From Branchinecta lynchi (lineage: Eukaryota > Arthropoda > Branchiopoda > Anostraca > Branchinectidae), in assembly GCA_023053575.1 (NCBI GenBank), contig JAKZAP010000008.1, positions 8,978,034 through 9,042,033 on the forward strand: a DNA stretch of 64,000 bases, written 5' to 3'. The notes under the pieces were generated by a model, which saw only the letters and a list, made by a program, of their open reading frames with translations, was not told the DNA's origin and did no database searches. How positions within the stretch are numbered: position 1 is the first letter of the stretch; each line of letters begins with the position of its first letter. Of this stretch, positions 1 to 11,659 are shown piece after piece. The position numbers and the translations under genes were made by a program.

Positions 1-660
1 TTTAATCGGTAGACAAGCTGCATTTACCGACTGGGATTTCGTACATACTCATGTCATCTTTTCTTTTCTATACAACCGAAAAGAAAATTGTGTATGAAAA
101 AAGGTACCAAAAAAGAGGTACCGACTGCGGTTTGCGTAATATTGTCTGTAGTTTTTAATCGGTAGAAAAGCTGCATTTACCGACTGAGATTTCGTATATA
201 TTCATGTCATCTTTTCTATACAACCGAAAAGAAAGTTGTGTATTAAAAAAGGTACCGAAAAAGAAGTACCAACTGGGGTTTGCATAATATTGTCTGTCGT
301 TTTTAATGGGTAGAAAAGCTGAATTTACCGACTGGGATTTCGTACATATTCACGTCATCTTTTTTATACAACCGAAAAGAAAATTGTGTATGAAAAAAGG
401 TACCGAAAATGAGGTACCGACTGGGGTTTGCTTAATATTGTCTGTAGTTTTTAGTCGGTAGAAAAGTTGCATTTACCGACTGAGATATCGTATATATTCA
501 TGTCATCTTTTCTACACAACCGAACAGAAAATTGTGGTGAAAAAAGGTACCAAAAAAAGAGGTACCGACTGGGGTTTGCATAATATTGTCTGTCGTTTCT
601 GATCGGTATAAAAGCTGCATTTACCGACTGAAATTTCGTATATTCACGTCATCTTTTCTA
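1..660. repeat. Tandem array, period about 150 bp, over four units
   Basis: The phrase ctgcatttaccgactg or a close variant recurs near 18, 170, 319, 467 and 616, giving a period of about 150 bp. Each unit also holds gtcatcttttctatacaacc and ggtaccgactggggtttg. Units differ by a few substitutions and short indels. The shared accgactg motif links this array to the cagtcggt-rich cores of the shorter hAT-type copies. No open frame spans it. Confidence 0.85.
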
Positions 661-803
661 TACAACCGAACAGAAAATTGTGTATGAAAAAAAAAATCGC
701 GGCGCTTCGCGCCGCGATTTTACCGACTCATTTTTTTTTACCGAATCGCCGAAAACATTGGGGGGGGCGTCCCCCCCTCCCCCCCCCAGTAGTGACGCCT
801 CTG
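1..803. mobile_element. hAT-type element with tandem-repeat core (left end outside window)
   Basis: The right end reads GTAGTGACGCCTCTG, the terminal inverted repeat seen in four better preserved copies (19880, 20269, 30201, 54232). The run of C and G next to it (about 755-790) and the GCG-rich palindrome at 695-720 are also family hallmarks. From 660 leftwards the core is a roughly 150-bp tandem array, so this copy is over 800 bp while its relatives are about 330 bp. It abuts the 3' end of a LINE at 804-811 (acctggac, the expected right copy of an 8-bp target duplication). The left end is not in the window, so the duplication cannot be confirmed. No transposase is visible. Confidence 0.6.
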
Positions 804-811
804 ACCTGGAC

Positions 812-2345
812 AGTTCCTTTAACCTGGCTTTCCTCACGACCTCGTGGAAATCAACATTCAGAGCGTGGAAAGCTTCCAAACGTTGCCTTGTCCATGCTGG
901 GCACTCTTGGACAAAGTGGATATTTGTCTCTTCATCTACTCCGCATCTGGTACATATTGGAGACTCAATTTTTCCTGTATTTGAATTATGTTTTCCAAGG
1001 TTTCCAATTCCAGTAACAACCTGGATGATTCCCCGGATTTCATCCTTTTTCATGGCGATTAGCCTTCTATTCAGCGCCTCATTGCGCGTGGGTATTAAAC
1101 TTCGCGTGGCTCGACAATCCACGCGTTTTTTCCACTTTTGGTCTACCTGTTTTTTCATCCATTCCCGGATTTCTGTCTTCCACCTTCTTTCCGAAATGGG
1201 AGAAGGGCTCAGGTCCATAGGTAACTCTTTCGGTAGCTTCCTTTGCTAGTGCATCGGCTTCCTCATTTCCTGGGATACCAGAGTGTCCCGGGACCCACAT
1301 CAAAGTGATTTGATTTCCATTATTTACAACTGCATTAATCTTGTTAAAGCATTCCATCTCCAAAGGCTGTTCGCTTTTCGTGGTTTCAAGTGCTTTTAAG
1401 CATGCTTGATTATCCGAAATACAAAAATCTCTTCATTAGCAGCTTCTTTATCCAGAAGACTATCAATAACTTGCAGAATAGCGAACATCTCAGCCTGGTA
1501 GACTGACGAGAACTCCCCCAGGTGAGTGTACATCCTCTCTGGCTCTACATTTGTTTCGAACAGTATAGATGCTGCTCCCGTCATCTCACTAAATCGCGAG
1601 CCGTCAGTGTAGTATCGGATCACTTCTGGGTTAGTTAGACTTTCCAGAAATCGTAAGGTCTCGGACCTTGTCTCAATTTTCACTTCAAAGCTCTTTCCAC
1701 TTTTCATCATAGTAATAGTTTGATCTTTAGGCATGTTCAGCACTGGCAGCTCATTCATCCATTTATTCCAAATATCCAAATGGCTTCTCTTACTGATCTG
1801 ATTTCTCTGACACCATTTGCCTTGGATCTCAAGTCGGACTCTCGTCCTCAGTGCTTCCCCTCTGAACCAAATCTCAAGGGGAGTTAATCCGAGCAGCATT
1901 TCTAGTGATGCTGTGGCAGTCCCTGGGAAACCTCCACTAATCATCAAGCATGCTAATCTTTGTACCCTAACCAGGGGCATCATATGCGAATCAATTTTTG
2001 TGCTTCCCACCCATATTATGCAAGCATAAGAAATCATGGGCCGAATTATAGCAGTATATATAAACATCATTCGTTGAGGTGCAAGTCCCCAGGTCTTGCC
2101 CACCGTCCTTCGGCATTGCATGAGCGTGATTGTTGCTCTGCGTGCTCTTTCAATGCAATGTGTTTTCCAACATAGTTTACTATTGAGGGTGATCCCCAAA
2201 TATCTGACTTGGTTGGTCATTTTTATTTCTTTATTGTAGATCTTCAGCGGAAATGGGATTACCCAATTTCGTTTTTTTGTAAAGACAACAGCTTCTGTCT
2301 TACTCGGGCTCAATCGTAGTTTTTGTCTAAGAGGGGACATGTAGA
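812..2345 (-). mobile_element. 5'-truncated LINE: RT C-terminus, RNase H, zinc finger
   Basis: Read on the minus strand, 2340-1396 encodes the end of a reverse transcriptase domain (VRYLGITLNSKLCWKTH, IIRPMISYACIIWVG) followed by an RNase H start (YYTDGSRF, SVYQAEMFAILQVI). A frameshift near 1408 moves the RNase H domain into the next frame, which continues as NQACLKALE and WVPGHSGIPGNEEADALAKE. Another shift near 1200 leads to the C-terminal finger CTRCGVDEETNIHFVQEC. An RNase H domain after RT is typical of the I/LOA/R1 group of LINEs. The copy starts just downstream of the catalytic YADD box, so it is dead on arrival, and its 3' end abuts the hAT-type element. Confidence 0.88.
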
Positions 2346-2804
2346 GTTAAGTTTACAATGTACTTTATTAATCAATGTGCTTATAAGTCACTGGATTCCA
2401 AGTTGACGTTAATCCATAGATAATCCTCACTTTAACTATATGGCAAAAGCTATCAACTGTACAGTAGTCATCTGAATCCAAGTCTGTCAGTCTGGTCTCA
2501 AGATCAAACGTGGGAATTCTTAATAATATATACATTTTACCACTCTACTCAATAAGGCACTAGCCCACCTGCGCACTTGCAAATTTTGCACCCGTCATCG
2601 ATAAAAGTGTCGACTTGCTATTCTTGAGGACGGTAAGTCTGCAAACACGGTCAGCTGGCCTGGTCGCAGTCAAACTGCTGTGACTCATGTCCACCAGCTT
2701 GCTGTTCTGAGAGTTGGCAAGTCGGCAGGTGCGCGTTTGTTCAGTGGTTTAAGAATTACAACAGTCTACGTCAGTACACTACCACTAAATCAAACCTCTA
2801 ATTA
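2346..2804. other. Spacer without recognised features
   Basis: Unique-looking sequence between the truncated LINE and the first 137-bp-type repeat. I see no open frame, splice-bounded exon or tandem structure. The missing first exon of LRRC57 is not recognisable here. Confidence 0.5.
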
Positions 2805-3299
2805 ACGTGAGATTAAACTTTTACTTTTCACAAATTTTTCGGTTTTGCCGGATTCGGGGTGAACCACTTGTGTGGCGAGAAGATAAATTTCATATTTGGA
2901 TTCAGCATGTCTCTTTAAGTCTAAATCGAATCTCTAATCAACTTCAGATTATACTTTTACTTTTCACAAGTGTTCCCTTTTTTGCTGGATTCCGGGTGAA
3001 CTACTTGTCCGGCGAGAAAGTATTTTTTATATTCGGATTCAGCATGTCTCCTTACCCCTGAATCGGCTATCTCATTAGCTTTTAAAAAATATTTTGCTCG
3101 CCGCTTAATTTGAAACCCCTCCCCAACCCCTAAATATACTAAATATAAGGCTACCGACTCCATCTTCGAATTTTACCTATATTATGACCCAAACAGTCCT
3201 CACTCCCAAGTTTGAACAAAATATCTTAACCCCTTCCATAGTTATTGTGCAAATAGGTGGACGGACAACTCCGCTTACGTTTTGGGATCCCAAAAAGTA
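2805..3299 (+). repeat. Element with 137-bp-type core, copy A (3' part)
   Basis: Two to three degenerate core units (cttttacttttcacaa, gccggattcggggtgaac, ttcagcatgtct) are followed by the conserved right part: accccta-rich block, ctaccgactccatcttcg, agttattgtgc, acggacaactccg and the terminus ttttgggatcccaaaaag. The left terminus and most core units are missing. Compare the full copies at 5942 and 48047. Confidence 0.8.
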
Positions 3300-3525
3300 C
3301 ATGAATAACAAAAAGTACATGAATAATAAATAATACCCGAAAAACAGAAGTAGCCTATATGTGACAGTTTGCGCTCAGTAAACCTCTTCATTCTAACTCA
3401 TGCAGAATTTCCTCCCATTTTTGCTTGGCTATGGAGATTGCCCAAGGGCCTTCCGGAAGAAAAAAGTAATTGGCTATTCAGACAGTCAAAAATGCCCCTT
3501 TTTAAGTGTCAAAGGACAGTATACA

Positions 3526-3590
3526 GTCTGGTTGCAGAGTCTTACCACCAAAGTGTTCATTTTGGTGGTAAGAAGGATTCGGCAACCAGA
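3526..3590. repeat. Small imperfect palindrome
   Basis: TCTGGTTGC at the left pairs with GCAACCAGA at the right, and TCTTACCACCAAA pairs with TTTGGTGGTAAGA around a short loop. It lies upstream of the first visible LRRC57 exon. It may be a miniature palindromic element or an RNA hairpin; nothing favours a function. Confidence 0.6.
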
Positions 3591-3707
3591 GGAATCATAA
3601 AGTGAAGGAACATAGGGTGTAAACTAAGGTGAGGCTCAGTACTGAGAACTGAGAATTTTGTATTCTGACAGCTCTGTCTATATTAGGCTAACCTTCATCT
3701 CTTGTAG

Positions 3708-3848
<141 letters not shown>

Positions 3849-4024
3849 TAGCCTATTGGGCTATATTTTGGCTTCAGTCTGCCAACCAATGTGTAACTAG
3901 TTAGTGCTTTAGGCTACAGCAAATATGAGGTATTTTGACTATTGTCACTAATGTTGATTGCACACGGGGAACTTAATGGCAGCTCATCTGTAGCATATTT
4001 TTTATGTATTTCGTTACCTTCCTA

Positions 4025-4480
4025 TTCGTTAAAGTTTAACAGAAAAACCAACTTATTTTTGTATTGATTCTGCTAAGGGATTTTTTTCCCACTATCTGCT
4101 GTAGTAGTGACGTTCAGAGTATCCACGACCGTCTCCACAATGCAAATCTACTATGACGCGGAAAATTTGAATCTTAATACAGACGCTGCTTTTCTGTGGC
4201 CACTGATCAGCTCGTGGTAGGGGGCTCACTGAAAACTTGTTGTCGTAAGTCGTTTTCGTCAAACATGCAACATAGGTAGAAGCGCGTAGAGAGAGGTAGG
4301 CTACCACAAATCCGATAGAGAAATTCCACTATATGTAAATCGATTATGCGTGAGTACCGGAGCAACGATGTAGCGGATTGTTATCGGGTCTTCAAGCCTG
4401 TTTAACTGAATAAGTGATGGGTAACTAGACAGTCTTACCTCAGCCCTTTTCGGTTAAACTTTAAGTGACTTTCAAGAAAA
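4025..4480 (+). repeat. Intronic segment duplicated at 9755-11140 (uninterrupted copy)
   Basis: Shared landmarks with the second copy include attctgctaagggattttt, ccactatctgct, gaaattccact, agcgggtctt / atcgggtctt, gatgggtaactaga and cagcccttttcggttaaac. Both copies lie in LRRC57 introns and have diverged by many substitutions. The second copy carries a LINE insertion that this one lacks. Confidence 0.75.
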
Positions 4481-4570
4481 GTTTTCATTAGGGTCATTTA
4501 AAGTTAAAAAAAAAAATATCTTTGGTCTAGTAAGTTGTAAATTTAATACCCAGCCACACTTTCTTTTCAG

Positions 4571-4839
4571 GGGAACTTCCATCAGCTGTTGGGTCGCTGG
4601 CTAAACTGGAGACATTGTTGCTTCAGGATAACCATCTGTCATCACTGCCTAAGTCTTTTGTCAACCTATCGAACCTAAAAGTTCTCAATTTAAGTGGAAA
4701 TCGGTTACAAAGCTTTCCACTAGAGCTTGTACAGCTTAAGAAGCTAGACGTTCTTGATCTTTCAAGGAACAAAATTGCGGAAATTCCAGATAATCTGGAG
4801 GGACTACAAGCCTCTGATTTGGCGCTAAGCCAAAATCAG
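4571..4839 (+). CDS. LRRC57: LRRC57, third exon (central LRRs)
   Basis: Acceptor ttcttttcag precedes gg gaa ctt cca; with the c from the previous exon this gives R-ELPSAVGSLAKLETLLLQ. LRRs follow as NHLSSLPKSFVNLSNLKVLN, NRLQSFPLELVQLKKLDVLD and NKIAEIPDNLEGLQASDLAL, ending SQNQ before the donor cag|gtttgt. The spacing LxxLxLxxNxLxxLP fits the family throughout. The donor is slightly non-consensus (GTTTGT). Length is 269 nt, keeping the frame at phase 0. Confidence 0.93.
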
Positions 4840-5129
4840 GTTTGTTACCAGTTTTTTGTCATATTAGTCCGTGCAAGCAGTTGAGCTACGGCCCTTTAAT
4901 CCGAGGTCGTGCTTGCCATTACAGCCCACAGGATAGTGAAATCAGTCAATGGGTCACTTCAGAGATGCACGATTCCCTAATATCACCCTATTAAGGATTC
5001 AAAAAAGATGTATGTTACGACGCATTCTAGGACTTGTAACGTCTAGAACCCCCCACCCAAGACCCAAGATTGAAACTACGACTCAATCCGACCGCTGGGT
5101 CATCTAGCGGTGCGGGTCGGAAGCGCCCG

Positions 5130-5350
5130 ATCATAAGCCGCGTTTTTTTTAAACAACGCGTTCTCCGTTCTCTATCCCATTCTCCTATAAGCGTTTTTAG
5201 TAGAACGCCGTTGTGCTATTGTCCGGTTTTAGCAGAAAGGAGAACGAGTTGTACCTCATTCTGTATTCCGTTCTGCTGGATGATCAATGGAATAGGAACC
5301 TCAGTTCTGCATACCGTTCTGTTATGTATCGGGAACAGGTTCTTCAGCAA
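5130..5350. repeat. Fragment related to the 7354-7478 miniature element
   Basis: ataagccgcgtttttttta at 5133 matches the right inverted terminus of the element at 7354-7478, and both contain gttctccgttct / agaacggagaacg motifs. The far end is not conserved, so this is probably a decayed or longer relative. It lies in an LRRC57 intron. Nearby sequence (5350-5940) shows nothing recognisable. Confidence 0.5.
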
Positions 5351-5941
5351 AATGGATAAAAGCACCCATTTTTGTACAAAATGAATGAAGAAGAAAATGG
5401 GTTTCATGGAATGGACCTTCCTATTTTCAATGATTCAGGAAAAAAAATTCCAAAATTTGTGGACAATGCTAACAACGGAGTGAACTTGTGAAACCTTCGA
5501 CATGAGTGAACAGGACATTTAGTCTTGAGGAGTACATACTACAATGTTAGAATAGAGATGGTGTCATCTAGGAAAGAAAGAAGGGAGAGAGGTGCTAAAA
5601 GCAACAGTAGAAAAGTTAAAACAGAAGAGGAAAGCGGGAAAGAAAGACGAAATAGACATTAAAATATTCAAATACGAATAAAAGTCGGTCCCTTCTACAG
5701 GTTTACGAACCAGAATAGCCTTTGCTGCAACCCACATTATAAGGTTTGAAGCCAAGCTGACCATTCATTACGAACGAAAATCACGGTTTTCTAACCCGCA
5801 TTAAACATAGATTAAAAAAAAATCTTATCGTTTTACAAGATAAACAAACTGCGGGTGAATGGAAAAGGCACTGAGTGTTTGCTGACCCTCCGGCCCCCAA
5901 GGAGGCCCTGATCCTGAGCTATCCAGGACAAAACAAAATCA

Positions 5942-7022
5942 ACAAGACCAAAGGTTTCGATGGGATCCCAAAAATCTAATATTTGATCCAGACAATTGCG
6001 AACGAACTACCATGCTTGTCCAGAAAAAAAAAGGTCAGAAACGAATCCAGCGTATCACCTTATCCGTATAAAGAACATCTAATCAACTTCAAGTTAAAGT
6101 TCAACTTATAAAAAAAAATCCGGTTTCAACCGGATTCCAAACGAACTATATGTCCAGGTAAAAAAAAAGATTGTCATATACATATTCAGCGTGTTTTCTT
6201 ACCCCTAAATCTGTCATCTAATCAACTTCAAATAAAACTTTTGCTTTTAACAAATTTTCCGGTTTGGCCTGATTCCGGCCGAACAAGTTGTCCTGGTAGA
6301 AAATACTGTTCCCATAAGGGTTCACCATGTCTTCTTACCCCTTAATCGAACATCTAATCAACTTGAAACAAAACTTTTACTTTGAACAAACTTTCCGGTT
6401 TTGGCCGAATTCCGGGCGAACTAGTTGCCCGGCGAGAAAATGGTTTTCACCATCGTGTTCAGCACGTCTTCTTATCCCTCAATTGAACATCTAATCAACT
6501 TCAATAAAACTTTTACTTTTAACAGACTTTCCGGTTTTGGCCGGATCCCGGGCTAACTTCTTGTCCGGCGAACAAATGTGTTTCACCATCATGTTCAGCA
6601 TGTCTTCTTATCCCTAAATTGAACATCTAATCAACTTCAAATAAAACTTTTACTTTTAACAAACTTTCCGGTTTGGGCCGGATTCCGGGTGAACTACTTT
6701 TCCGACGATAATGGTTTTCACCATCGTGTTCAGCATGTATTTTTACCCCATAATCGACTATCACATTATATGTTAAAAAATGTTTCATTTGCCCCTTAAA
6801 TTTAACCCCCTCCTCCACCCCTAAATGTAAGGCTACAGAGCCCATCTACGAACTTGACCTTACTCTTGACCCAAATAATCCTCACACCAAGTTTCATCAA
6901 AATATCTCATTCCCTTCGAGAGTTATAGTGCTTGCAGACGGACAGACGGACGGACGGGCAGACGGACAACTTTTGTGATGTCATAGGTATCCCTCCACTT
7001 ACGTTTTGGGATCCCAAAAAGT
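5942..7022 (+). mobile_element. Element with 137-bp tandem core, copy B
   Basis: It begins gaccaaaggtttcgatggga, with GGGATCCCAAAAATC. About five core units follow (tttccggttttggccgga, gaactacttgtccgg, catcgtgttcagcatgtctt, cgaacatctaatcaactt). Then come the ccctaaatgtaaggctacag and ccaagtttcatcaaaatatc blocks, a gacggacggac run and the end cacttacgttttgggatccc. There is no coding capacity. The layout (unique ends, central minisatellite) recalls non-autonomous elements with tandem cores such as mollusc pearl elements or Helentron derivatives; that assignment is inference. Confidence 0.8.
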
Positions 7023-7353
7023 GGTACTCATGTCTCTCCCCATGTTCAGAATAGTTAACACACACGACTGACCCAGGCTCAAACGCGCCTAGAAGACATT
7101 CGATACTCGAACAATTGGTCATATCTCGGATTAAAAATGTGTTTTTTTTCATGAGTGACCTTGGTCAACTAATATGACGCAACCAAATGCCACAGATCTG
7201 ATGAGAAACTGTTCTTTCTGGATATTTTTTCTGGGTAGCTCTGAGCTCCCTTGGAAACCCAGGGGTCAGCTGCACCCCCCCCCCCTCCCTACCTGGAAAT
7301 CGTACACAAATGCAGATTTTTAGTTACTAGCCCCTCAGTTTAAAACTTGTGCA

Positions 7354-7478
7354 ATAGGCGTTTTTTGTAACAACCTCAACGGAGAACGAGTTTGAAACTC
7401 ATTGAAAAAAAAATGGGCTTATAGGCAGAACGGAGAACGGCGTAAGGAAAAGGGAGTTTTACAAAAAACGCGGCTATA
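7354..7478. mobile_element. Miniature inverted-repeat element, about 125 bp
   Basis: The left end ATAGGCGTTTTTTGTAA is mirrored by TTACAAAAAACGCGGCTAT at the right. A second inverted pair is not evident inside, but ggagaacgag and cggagaacggcg repeat. It lies in the LRRC57 intron before the fourth exon. Target duplication is not clear. Confidence 0.65.
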
Positions 7479-8128
7479 GTTTGACTTTGGATCTAACAAA
7501 TGTTTTTATTGTAGCAGGCATATGGAAAATGTGTAGAAAGATTAAACCAATTATTTGCATTATCGACTTCTTTAAATATTTTGTATTAAGGATGTAAACT
7601 AGATCACAATAAACAAACGCCGTAAATTATACTAGGTAAATTCGTTATAGTGATTTCTTGAAGATTCTGCTATTGAGCTAAATAATATTCAGCTTCCGAG
7701 ACCAAAAAAATGTCAAACTGGCCGACGATTTCTTCTTCCGACATATCTAAACGTCTGCATGGTGATATACTTAGTTGTTTTAATCCTCTTACACGCCACT
7801 CGATCTTCTCGAAGGTTTTAGTAATCTTTTCACCAGCGCTAGGAGATCAATGAATTTTAATTAGCAGTGGCGGATTGGCGTTCAGAAGTGAATTATATTC
7901 AAGTAATTTGTGGATAACGTTGACTACCGTGAGGATTCTGGGGAAACAAAGGTAACAGTGTGTTCGTAAAAATCCGACCCATCGAATAATGATGGTGTCT
8001 CCCACCTTCTCGGCCCAAGACTTTAAAGATAACAGCGTTTGACAACTTGAAATCATCCTTTTGAATTTTTTTCAGTTTGGAAAAAAAATATGGGTTAGTT
8101 TCCTCTTCTGATTTCTGGTTTGTTTTAG

Positions 8129-8314
8129 ATTTCGAAGATCTCAAAAAGCATAGCGAAGTGTGAAAACCTCAAGAACTTACGGTTGGAAGAAAACTGCCTC
8201 ACCCTTGATGCGATTCCAGTGGAACTGTTAAAGTCTTCTAAGGTTGGACTACTGTCATTGGAAGGCAATCTGTTCGAAATGAAGACTTTCGCGGATGCAG
8301 ACGGCTACTCAGAA
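8129..8314 (+). CDS. LRRC57: LRRC57, fourth exon
   Basis: Between tgttttag and gaa|gtaagt, 62 codons read ISKISKSIAKCENLKNLRLE, NCLTLDAIPVELLKSSKVGL and LSLEGNLFEMKTFADADGYS-E. The pairs LRLEENCL and EGNLFE are diagnostic of LRRC57. The exon is phase 0 at both ends. A MITE begins only about 13 bases after the donor (8327), so the donor intron flank is almost entirely transposon. Confidence 0.94.
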
Positions 8315-8326
8315 GTAAGTTTAGAA

Positions 8327-8634
8327 ACTTGTTCCACCCTTCTAACAATAGTAACTATTAGTTACTATTTCCGTTCCAGCCTCACGAAAGGTTGCTACGC
8401 TGACCTTTCCAACCTTTCCGAAATAGTAACTAATAGTCACTTTGCTTACCATGCTCGGGAGCGTAGTAAGCTTGGTAACTACGGATCTCTGTAACGTGAT
8501 TGGCTGGATTATCCCGTGGGGTGATATTTTACTTAAAATTTAGAAAAAGTGTTCCAGCCTTGACGTCAAGAAGCCGAAATTCGTGACGTCATGCGTAGTA
8601 ACTACTGTAAGTATGGTGGAACACGCTTTTAGTC
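8327..8634 (+). mobile_element. MITE with GTTCCACC ends and AGTAACTA subterminal repeats
   Basis: Left end ttGTTCCACCC and right end GGTGGAACACG are inverted. Subterminal AGTAACTA/TAGTTACT motifs recur in both orientations. A second copy in the opposite orientation lies at 45297-45595 and shares the whole 305-bp length, including gacgtcatgcgtagtaac and ccatgctcgggag / cccgagcatgg. No coding capacity. Target duplication could not be fixed by eye. Confidence 0.8.
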
Positions 8635-9159
8635 TTCACGTAGACCTACGGATTAGTTTCCACATTTGTAGTTCGCCGTCAAATTCAGTACTTTATTGAC
8701 CTCCAAAATCGGAGAGTATAAAATGAAATAAATAGAAATATATTGGCCCAACATGTAATAGGCTACTACAAAAAAACAATCTGGCCAAAGAATACTAAAT
8801 ATACAAGAAAATAAAATTATACACACGTGTTAAAGTATATTAACTCTTTAACCGCTAAATATAGGTTATGAGTAAGAGAAGACATTTTCGACAAAAATTT
8901 TTGTTGCTTTTTTTGTATAATTTGAAGTGGATCTTTCAAATGGTACAAATTTTGTAGCAGATGAAGTATAATGGAATTTTCAAGGTCGACACAAAAATTT
9001 ACCATCGTGCGTCCATAAACTATCCAGCTACAGAAGATTTCAATTTTCAAAATCATTTATTCCCAAAATGCTTATCTAACAAAATGCACGGGATTTGTCA
9101 TACATGGTTAAAATTCTGTTAAGTCACATTAAAACTACGGATAAAATAAGGCACGAATG

Positions 9160-9645
9160 AATTTAAATAACGTTCACTGCTGTGCGCAGGTGGATTCACT
9201 AGCTGAGGTTTGTTGGCTGTCTGAGAGACACTTCTTGTCGGACGAGTGTCCATCTTTTTTTTCTTCTTCGGGTGGCAGGATGTTACGATGCAATTCAGAG
9301 GCCAGGCATTTCAGTCTAAATTTCATAGTGAGGTCGTGTCGACGTGCCGCAAGAGTTGTGATTCCCAATTCGTCCAGTGCTTTTTGGTACGATTGATATT
9401 TGTCAGCCAGAATGATTTTGAGCGCCCTTTTTTGGATGGTTTCCAGTCTTTCAGTTTGCTCCTGGTTAAGGCCTGGATGCCATACGGGGCTGCAGTATTC
9501 AAGCAGCGGCCGTATATACATCATAAAGCACTGACTCACAACCTTCGCGCTCAGTCCGAACCTCTTAAGGTTTGCAAAGCTTTTAAGGGCAGCCGTTGCC
9601 TTATTGATCATTGTGGACACATGGCTGTTCCACTTTAAATCTGAA
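9160..9645 (-). mobile_element. LINE 3' fragment (RT thumb and C-terminus)
   Basis: On the minus strand 9640-9174 reads WNSHVSTMINKATAALKSFA, MYIRPLLEYCSPVWHPGL and LETIQKRALKIILADKY, the segment downstream of the RT palm in CR1/Jockey-like LINEs. It stops at 9174 after a polar tail. It is close to the LINE at 14805-15966 in sequence and is 5'-truncated near 9645. Confidence 0.85.
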
Positions 9646-9754
9646 AAGATTTATGTTACTTGCAACGTCGTCTGACTACGAACGGTGCCGCGCCGAAGAA
9701 TATGGTGCAGACCAAACCTAGCAAATTATGTACGCTGTACTGATTGAAAACAGT

Positions 9755-11140
9755 AATGTAAATTTTAACTGAAAAGCTAACTTATTTTGTGTCATTTAAT
9801 TGAATACACTGAATTATTTGCATTCTGCTAAGGGATTTTTTTTTGTTTTCCACTATCTGCTCTAGTTATGACGTTGAGAATATCGATCGTCCCTGCGACG
9901 TAAATTCTACTGTGATGTGGGAAATTTTAATCTCAACACAAACGCGGCTTTTCAGTCGGCTTTTAGTGCCTGAACAAAAAAAAACTCACAGATCTTTCTC
10001 TTAAGGCATAAACACAGATACAACCACATAGAGGTACCACAAACCATATGGAAATTCCACTAATTGAAAACCGATAATTCGAGGAACAAATAAGAGGAAC
10101 AATGAAGTAACGCATTTTCAGCGGGTCTTACAGCCAATTTAAGTGAGTAGAGTAGAGTAGAGTAGAGTAGATTTATAATTCTAAAAAGTAACTTTCACAG
10201 CCTGAACGCCGAATTTGACTTCTACGTCCAAACACAACTAAATACTCGAATAAATTTGTCAATTCAATAATAATTGCAACACGATTCGTAAACAAATTCA
10301 TCAATCGATACAAAACTTATCTACCAGAATTTACACGAAAGACTCATTCGGCGAACATTTTGCCAAAACTTCTAAAAGAAATAAAAATCGCTTTAATGAA
10401 ATGATTAAAAAAAATTTCCAAATTCAATCAAAGTCAATTTTTAATCATTACGTCAAAAATAATTTCACTAAAATATATATATGAAACAAAATAAAACATA
10501 CTAAAAGGGTCAGAAACTAAAACTAACAATTCTACGAAAATAATGACTATGTTTACTGGCTGTTGTACAATTCAAAAAAACTTGGAACAAAACTCCTTCG
10601 GTACCTTTCATGTTTTGTGGGGACTGGATTTAATTTGGGTACTTTTCGAGCCTTGTCGCGCTGTGGTCTGTTGCTGATGGGTGTGTAGAGTTCGGGGAGA
10701 ATGGGACGCAATCTGGGAACAGACAGGGTCTTGGTGCCGAAGTTAAGGCATAGAAGGTTTCTTCTCGCGTCCAAGGTGGTGAGCTTGAACTTGCCAAGCA
10801 GATAATGGTAAGGAAGCTTCCCTTCCCCATTAATGATCCGAAGCGCTCGTTTTTGGATGTTTTCAGTCTTATAAACAAGCTCAGAAGTAAGCCCAAAATG
10901 CCACAACGGACAAGCATACTCCAGTATTGGCAGGATAAACGAACAGTACAGTTGGAGGAGATCCTTCGGGGGGCAAGAACATTTTTTCATAAGTTTTAAC
11001 TGGGAAACCTAAGGGGAAGCTTGTTTGAGGATGTTTTGAACATGGGCATCCCACTTCATGTCAGCTGAAATAATAAGCGATGAGTAACTAGATCGTGCTA
11101 TCCCAGCCCTTTTTGGTTAAACTTTAATTAAAAGCCAAGC
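9755..11140 (+). repeat. Second copy of the 4025-4480 segment, split by a LINE
   Basis: The left part, 9755 to about 10140, and the right part, about 11075-11140 (gatgagtaactagatcg, cagccctttttggttaaac), align end to end with 4025-4480. The LINE at 10142-11065 sits exactly between, so the other copy is the empty site. Confidence 0.75.
10142..11065 (-). mobile_element. LINE 3' fragment with (ACTCT)n tail
   Basis: The minus-strand frame 10990-10553 reads DLLQLYCSFILPILEYACPL, WHFGLTSELVYKTENIQKRA and ends YRRSFVPSFFELYNSQ. An upstream piece (KWDAHVQNILKQASP) follows an in-frame stop near 11015. The 3' tail is a 5-bp repeat (agtag/gtaga) at 10142-10172, then 380 bp of 3' UTR. No palm motifs remain. 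Confidence 0.87.
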
Positions 11141-11659
11141 TTTGTCTTTCGGATTCTAGACATACGTTTTCGTCGGGACGGATCTGGAAGGTGAAGCCAG
11201 GCCAGAAACGTCTAGAAGTTTGGGGTGTTGGACAGCCCAGACTCAGGAAATCTGGAAGGTGTCATAGAGGCAAAACATTTGAGAGATCTAGTAAATATCC
11301 AGATGAATGGAGTAGGGGGAAAAGGGAGAGTGATTGGCCATTTGTCATTTGGAAGCAGAGATATTTGAAAGGGGCTATCTAGAAAATATTGAAGGACAGT
11401 GACATTACCTATCATCATTCTTGAAAATACGAAAGGGCTGTCTTGACTGAAGCCTACAGATGCATTCCTAGGGACTGCTATGGTACAGATGGTATTCTTC
11501 TTGGCAAAATGGCAAAACGCCACCACAGATGTTCTTAGCAGTCCTTAAGGAGTTCGTAAGTAAAGAATACGGGCACACCTAATTGTTTGATATGAAACAA
11601 ATCAAGGCTGCTGTTCCCTGAATGCCCAGCCACTTCTTTCGCAGGCTAGCTTCAAATAG

